A stretch of DNA of 64,000 nucleotides from Algoriphagus aquaeductus (GTDB lineage: Bacteria > Bacteroidota > Bacteroidia > Cytophagales > Cyclobacteriaceae): contig NZ_QKTX01000006.1 of assembly GCF_003253485.1 (NCBI RefSeq), positions 203,167 to 267,166 of the forward strand, given 5' to 3'. Positions 60,770 through 64,000 of the stretch are shown here, in pieces (within the stretch, counting starts at the first letter, position 1; each line of letters opens with the position of its first letter). Both the position numbers and the translations under genes were made by a program. The notes beneath the pieces are model-generated. The model saw nothing but the letters and a program-made list of their open reading frames with translations. It searched no databases and was not told the DNA's origin.

Positions 60770-60932
60770 GGGATAATGAAAAGGTATAAGAGTATTGTGA
60801 TTAATGATGGAGGTTCAATTTCAGCCAATTCCCCCTTTCACTTATGGCTAGGGGGATTTCCATTTTTATAGAGAAAAGCTGGAAAGCAAATAAGTCGCAT
60901 ACCCAATTGAAGCTGATTCCAATCCCTTTCTA

Positions 60933-61646
60933 CTACCCCAATTCTACAAACTCCACATAGATCCCTAAGAGGATGTGCCAAAAAAGGTAGTGTCCTAACC
61001 TTACCGAAAGGGAAGCCAAGAATCCGGAATTTTTGAAATAGATCGCCTGAAGCAAGTTCATCAAGAATCCTGTTCCCAAGGAATAGAAAATCAAAAGATA
61101 GCTACCATCGGGAAGTTGCTCCAAGGGTTCTCTGAGGGAGGTGAGAATTGCACCGATCCAGAATAGGGTGTTGAGGTATTTTCCTTTTTGATACCAGGTC
61201 CCAATCGCTAGAAACACAGTCATCGGAATCAAGCGATAGAATACCTCGACCTCCAAAGCACCTGAGAAATATAAAAACAAGGAATAGGGAAAAGGCTGCA
61301 AAAAGGGAGGTAACTCGGTGTAAGGTTGAGGATGAAGCAACACTTTGATCACCAGAATATCCAATATCCCAAATACCATCCCAATCAAAGCAGGAATCAG
61401 GAACCGATTTTTATTGGAGATACTGGTTTCAAAAAAGTTAGGAAGGCTAACCTTGCTTTGCAGCCACAAGAAAGGAATGCCCAAAAGGAGGATTAATATG
61501 TTTTCAAGCTGCCAGACCCTCAAAAAGGAATGATCTCCCAAGATTGCGTTACCATACAGGCTTCCGATCCACGCGATAAGCAAAAAGGAAAGATAAATGA
61601 GGATGTTTTGGGTGACGTGTTTGTCAGTTCGTAATCCGAGAGGCAT
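60933..61646 (-). CDS. Polytopic membrane protein, CPBP-protease-like
   Basis: A 237-residue protein with about seven membrane helices; the start at 61646 (MPLGLRTDKH) avoids a charge-poor unlikely extension of 48 residues. A possible CPBP (CAAX protease/bacteriocin-processing) signature is GALEVEVFYRL, equivalent to EExxxR, and a terminal H-x-W-H region (LGHYLFWHI). The match is incomplete, with only one Glu of the EE pair in place, so it may be inactive or unrelated. The gene lies between two direct repeats (60620 and 61821), one of which holds an orphan terminator, suggesting insertion or duplication of this segment. Confidence 0.6.
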   Translation of the reverse strand: MPLGLRTDKHVTQNILIYLSFLLIAWIGSLYGNAILGDHSFLRVWQLENILILLLGIPFLWLQSKVSLPNFFETSISNKNRFLIPALIGMVFGILDILVIKVLLHPQPYTELPPFLQPFPYSLFLYFSGALEVEVFYRLIPMTVFLAIGTWYQKGKYLNTLFWIGAILTSLREPLEQLPDGSYLLIFYSLGTGFLMNLLQAIYFKNSGFLASLSVRLGHYLFWHILLGIYVEFVELG

Positions 61647-61820
61647 AGCAGGAAATTTTTCTTCTATGCAGATGCAGAGGTCAAGGTTTGGGTTGCAAAG
61701 AGGAGGGAAGAAAGATGAAAAATGAGATCCTGCTTCGAGTTTAAATTCACCCCAGTGGCGCAAAGGACGAGGAGAGGGTATTAATCCCACCCAGTCAAAC
61801 GCTTATTTTACACTAGACGG

Positions 61821-61929
61821 GGAGCCTAATGATTTCGGATTTCGGATAGAACATTTCGGATTGAATCCCGCTGGGTTGAGGCTTCGCGGGATTTTTTTAT
61901 TCACCGCAAAGTCGCAGAGAACGCAGAGA
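61821..61929. repeat. Long direct repeat copy B (with orphan terminator)
   Basis: Same order as copy A: GGAGCCTAATGAT, TTTCGGATTTCGGAT strings, the perfect terminator hairpin AATCCCGC (61864-61871) / GCGGGATT (61886-61893) with T run, TTATTCACCGCA and CGCAGAGAACGCAGAGA. No plus-strand gene ends here, yet the copy includes what was the stop codon context of the oxidoreductase. The gap 61647-61991 has no gene; 61750-61770 has another GGCGCAAAGGAC-type repeat fragment. Confidence 0.8.
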
Positions 61930-61991
61930 CGAATAGTTTTGGTTTATTGCTTTCGTTAAAGAGTTGGATACTCGATCTATAGGACATCTCT

Positions 61992-62606
61992 TTACCTCCC
62001 CAGCCTTTCCAATCCCTCCTCATTTTCAATTACCATCTCTTCATACATCAGCGTCCAGCCTAGGGATTTGGTGAGGATGTAGAAGTTGGTCAGTTCGGCG
62101 AGGAGTCGGTTTTGGGCATTTTCCATGAGGTCAGATTTTTCGATCTGAGCGCGCATTTGGGTGGTGACGGAGTTTTTGATCTTGTTGTAATCCTCGGCTC
62201 CAAAGGAGTTGAAGTAGTCCTGAGTCACGTCGTAGTATTCGATCTCAGGATAGATGTTGAGGATGGGAGGAGGGATTTTTTTGAGAATCAGGGTGCGGTT
62301 TTCGGCATTGATTTCGGTTTCCAGTTGGCGAAGGTCATACTCCACGGTGGCCTTGGCGTTGACGACGACGAGGGCCTTTTTGTCCGAAGTCCAGAGGTTG
62401 AGAAAGAGACTTTGGGAATTTTTGAAGGTGAAGACTTTGGAAAAGTAGCCTTCGGTCACGATGAGTTTGCCTACTTGATTGACTTGCTTTTGGATGAGTT
62501 CGGAAGAAGCTCGAAGGTCTTCGCGCTCTTGTTTGCCTCTGTAAAAAAACCAATATCCAGCAAAAAGAAATGCGGCAATCAGAAACCCAAATCCGAATTT
62601 GTTCAT
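61992..62606 (-). CDS. DUF4230 membrane-anchored protein
   Basis: A 204-residue protein with one N-terminal membrane helix (GFLIAAFLFAGYWFFY), then a soluble domain. DUF4230 markers are KLIVTEGYFSKVFTF, KALVVVNAKATVEYDLRQLE, and TQMRAQIEKSDLMENAQNRLLAELTNFY. The family resembles stomatin-like or phosphorylation-unrelated envelope proteins, function unknown. Alone between repeat-rich gaps. It reads as intact, with normal length. Confidence 0.88.
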   Translation of the reverse strand: MNKFGFGFLIAAFLFAGYWFFYRGKQEREDLRASSELIQKQVNQVGKLIVTEGYFSKVFTFKNSQSLFLNLWTSDKKALVVVNAKATVEYDLRQLETEINAENRTLILKKIPPPILNIYPEIEYYDVTQDYFNSFGAEDYNKIKNSVTTQMRAQIEKSDLMENAQNRLLAELTNFYILTKSLGWTLMYEEMVIENEEGLERLGR

Positions 62607-62744
62607 CGTTCAATTTCAAATATAGGTTCAAGATGAAGAAAAGTCAGTCTTAATCCAATTGGGGGAATATTCAAAGCTTTGGAATGAGGTAGCACTTGCG
62701 ATAAAAAAGTTGAGTTTGAGAATACAGCCTAAAATTTGGCTCTT

Positions 62745-62948
62745 TTAGCATTCATTCAGAGGCTCGTCAAAGTCCGGAGATAAATGGATTTTACCTTTAA
62801 GTGACCCGAATTTTGGTGATGCTTTTTGGGGGTCAAATCCACTTTTTTTCTGATTCTTCTTCAAAAGATTTTCAATAAACTTTTTCGCCTCCTCTTTTAG
62901 TTCGGAGGGTAAGGCTTCTAGTTTGGTGTATAAGGAAAGCGAAGTCAT
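62745..62948 (-). CDS. DUF2281 antitoxin-like protein, orphan
   Basis: A 67-residue protein from ATG 62948 (MTSLSLYTKLEALPSELKEE). The middle FIENLLKK helix and the end FGSLKGKIHLSPDFDEPLNE are the DUF2281 signature of VapB-like antitoxins, which are normally followed by a PIN toxin gene. Here the downstream 138 bases hold only a 26-codon frame (from ATG 62754 in another frame) without any PIN motif, so the toxin is absent. Probably a remnant with retained open frame. Confidence 0.8.
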   Translation of the reverse strand: MTSLSLYTKLEALPSELKEEAKKFIENLLKKNQKKSGFDPQKASPKFGSLKGKIHLSPDFDEPLNEC

Positions 62949-63146
62949 TCTGAATTCTTTTTTACGAAAATAGTGATTTTCTGGAACTGGTTCTTCTTGG
63001 TTTTCAAACACATCTCAAGTTAGGATAGTTTGATTTCCTGGTTTTCGAGAATAATCATTGGTAAGAATAAAAGCATAGTGGAAGAATTTTATTCTAATCA
63101 GTCTTTTTTAGATCTTGATATTCAGTTGCTTAAAACTGATTATACC

Positions 63147-64000
63147 TCACTCATTAAACAAAACCGAACGCTGTCTCTCCTGATTCACTTTCAGTTGTAG
63201 GACATCCGGGCGGGAATAATGCCCCACCGGGTCAAAGTTTTGTCGCTCTTCCAAAACCCGGTTGAAGTCCAGCGTTTGGATCAGCAGTCCTTCCGAGTGG
63301 GCTACTGGTTCCAACACCCACTTCCCGTCCGGTCCTGCGATGCAGCTGCCCCCATCGGCGAGGACTTCGGGGCAGTTTTCCAGAATCACATCCAGGTGCG
63401 GCGTATGGGCTGGAAAGTCACTTTTCCGCATCAGACCGGAAACGGATATGACAAAGGATCGGGACTCCTGAGCGATCATTCGGGTGATATTTTCGGTATT
63501 TCTCACCGCACCGGGCCACACGGCGACGTGGAGGTTTTCGCCTTGTCCATACAGAGCTGTTCGAGCCAGCGGCATCCAATTTTCCCAGCAATTCAGTCCT
63601 CCTACCGTGAAGGCTTTGAGTGGGTGTACTTGCAGGCCATGTCCGTCACCGGGTGACCAAGTGAGCCGTTCGTCATAGGTAGGCTGAAGCTTGCGGTGGA
63701 TGGAGCGGATTTCTCCTTGCTGATCAATATAGACCAACGTGCAATAGAGACTATGACCTCCCCGATCTGAAGGTCGCTCGATGAGGCCGAGATAGACTGC
63801 GATGTGGTGTTTCTTAGCCAATTCTTGTACAGCTTGGAGCTCACCTTTTTCGATCTGTATGGCATTCCGCGCATAGTGGGCATGGATTTCCTTTTGGATT
63901 CGGTTGTCCCAAGCCGAAGCAGGAGTGATGGACAACCACCAAGGGTAGCCGGGCAGCAGGCCTTCACCAAAGATGATCAGCTCGCCTCCGCTTAACGCCG
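63147..64000 (-). CDS. Nitrilase-family carbon-nitrogen hydrolase, cut by the window edge
   Basis: The C-terminal 284 residues of a nitrilase; the frame is open to 64000, so the start lies beyond the window. All three catalytic residues are visible: Glu in FGEGLLPGYPWW, Lys in IHRKLQPTYDERL, and Cys in GGLNCWENWMPLAR. The PTYDERL-WxxGDG and LNCWEN-MPLAR segments belong to the nitrile-hydrolysing branch rather than amidases. It should convert nitriles to acids and ammonia in the cytoplasm. A shorter start at TTG 63935 would lose the catalytic Glu and is rejected. C-terminus (NQERQRSVLFNE) normal. Confidence 0.88.
   Translation of the reverse strand, partial: ALSGGELIIFGEGLLPGYPWWLSITPASAWDNRIQKEIHAHYARNAIQIEKGELQAVQELAKKHHIAVYLGLIERPSDRGGHSLYCTLVYIDQQGEIRSIHRKLQPTYDERLTWSPGDGHGLQVHPLKAFTVGGLNCWENWMPLARTALYGQGENLHVAVWPGAVRNTENITRMIAQESRSFVISVSGLMRKSDFPAHTPHLDVILENCPEVLADGGSCIAGPDGKWVLEPVAHSEGLLIQTLDFNRVLEERQNFDPVGHYSRPDVLQLKVNQERQRSVLFNE

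Noticed and set aside
63147-63935. Nitrilase starting at TTG 63935
   Set aside because: The open frame continues to the window edge and the upstream part contains the catalytic Glu motif FGEGLLPGYP, so the gene is cut by the edge rather than starting there.
1-64000. tRNA, rRNA, riboswitch or prophage genes
   Set aside because: No cloverleaf-like, ribosomal or phage structural sequence was noticed by eye in the intergenic regions; a covariance search would be needed to exclude small RNAs.

Overview
The window reads as a chromosomal segment of a Bacteroidota bacterium, most likely order Cytophagales (an Algoriphagus/Cyclobacteriaceae-like organism). The reasons are family content and signals typical of that phylum: two GLPGLI proteins beside a CarboxypepD-reg/TonB-type outer membrane protein, DUF1501 and PSCyt/DUF1549-DUF1553 proteins, several Tat-exported Gfo/Idh/MocA oxidoreductases, NVEALA-like Cys-rich peptides with a propeller lipoprotein, DUF4230, a UbiA-family prenyltransferase and a TAnnTTTG-type promoter. 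No rRNA, tRNA, insertion sequence, prophage or CRISPR array was seen. The taxonomic call is an inference from gene families, not a computed placement.

Layout. 1-1641: homopolymer-rich junk-like start, then an AT-rich pair (propeller-like lipoprotein plus thioredoxin-like lipoprotein). 1874-9087: tripartite RND efflux operon with two different permeases and no outer membrane channel. 9378-19416: exported carbohydrate and periplasmic enzymes (GH5, Gfo/Idh/MocA, penicillin acylase, SoxB/5'-nucleotidase-like metallophosphatase, diheme cytochrome c) separated by palindromic repeats. 19641-25209: M20 amidohydrolase, then a gluconate-dehydrogenase-subunit-3/GMC dehydrogenase pair split by a PIN toxin-antitoxin module, then an exported sugar isomerase/epimerase. 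25667-32745: OmpR-type two-component system, two GLPGLI genes and an outer membrane receptor. A three-fold TTAAC direct repeat precedes each GLPGLI gene. 33006-34526: a Fic protein with an AbiEi-like DNA-binding head, preceded by a 24-bp periodic repeat array that contains its likely promoter. 34586-44800: YceI, DUF1501 plus PSCyt-type cytochrome, papain-like lipoprotein, sugar dehydrogenase-cytochrome fusion, M28 peptidase. 45089-47150: AT-rich locus with two tandem Cys-rich peptides (one frameshifted), a propeller lipoprotein and a frameshifted DUF1573 protein. 47444-57133: fhs, hsp20, MDR dehydrogenase, retropepsin-like protease, GlcG-like protein, Gfo/Idh/MocA, GreA-like, rhodanese, proBA. 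57134-64000: duplicated repeats, a dead ParE toxin with surviving antitoxin, UbiA, a third Gfo/Idh/MocA, a repeat-flanked CPBP-like gene, DUF4230, an orphan DUF2281 antitoxin and a nitrilase cut by the window edge.

How it fits together. Most of the window serves periplasmic or envelope chemistry: Tat-exported oxidoreductases, c-type cytochromes and lipoproteins, consistent with an aerobic heterotroph degrading sugars and peptides at the cell surface. The GMC/subunit 3 dehydrogenase, the exported isomerase and three Gfo/Idh/MocA enzymes suggest 3-keto-glycoside metabolism (inference). The least ordinary loci are the AbiEi-Fic fusion with its repeat operator, the tandem Cys-rich peptide locus, the paired TTAAC operators, and a duplicated hairpin element whose stems have changed sequence while keeping pairing.
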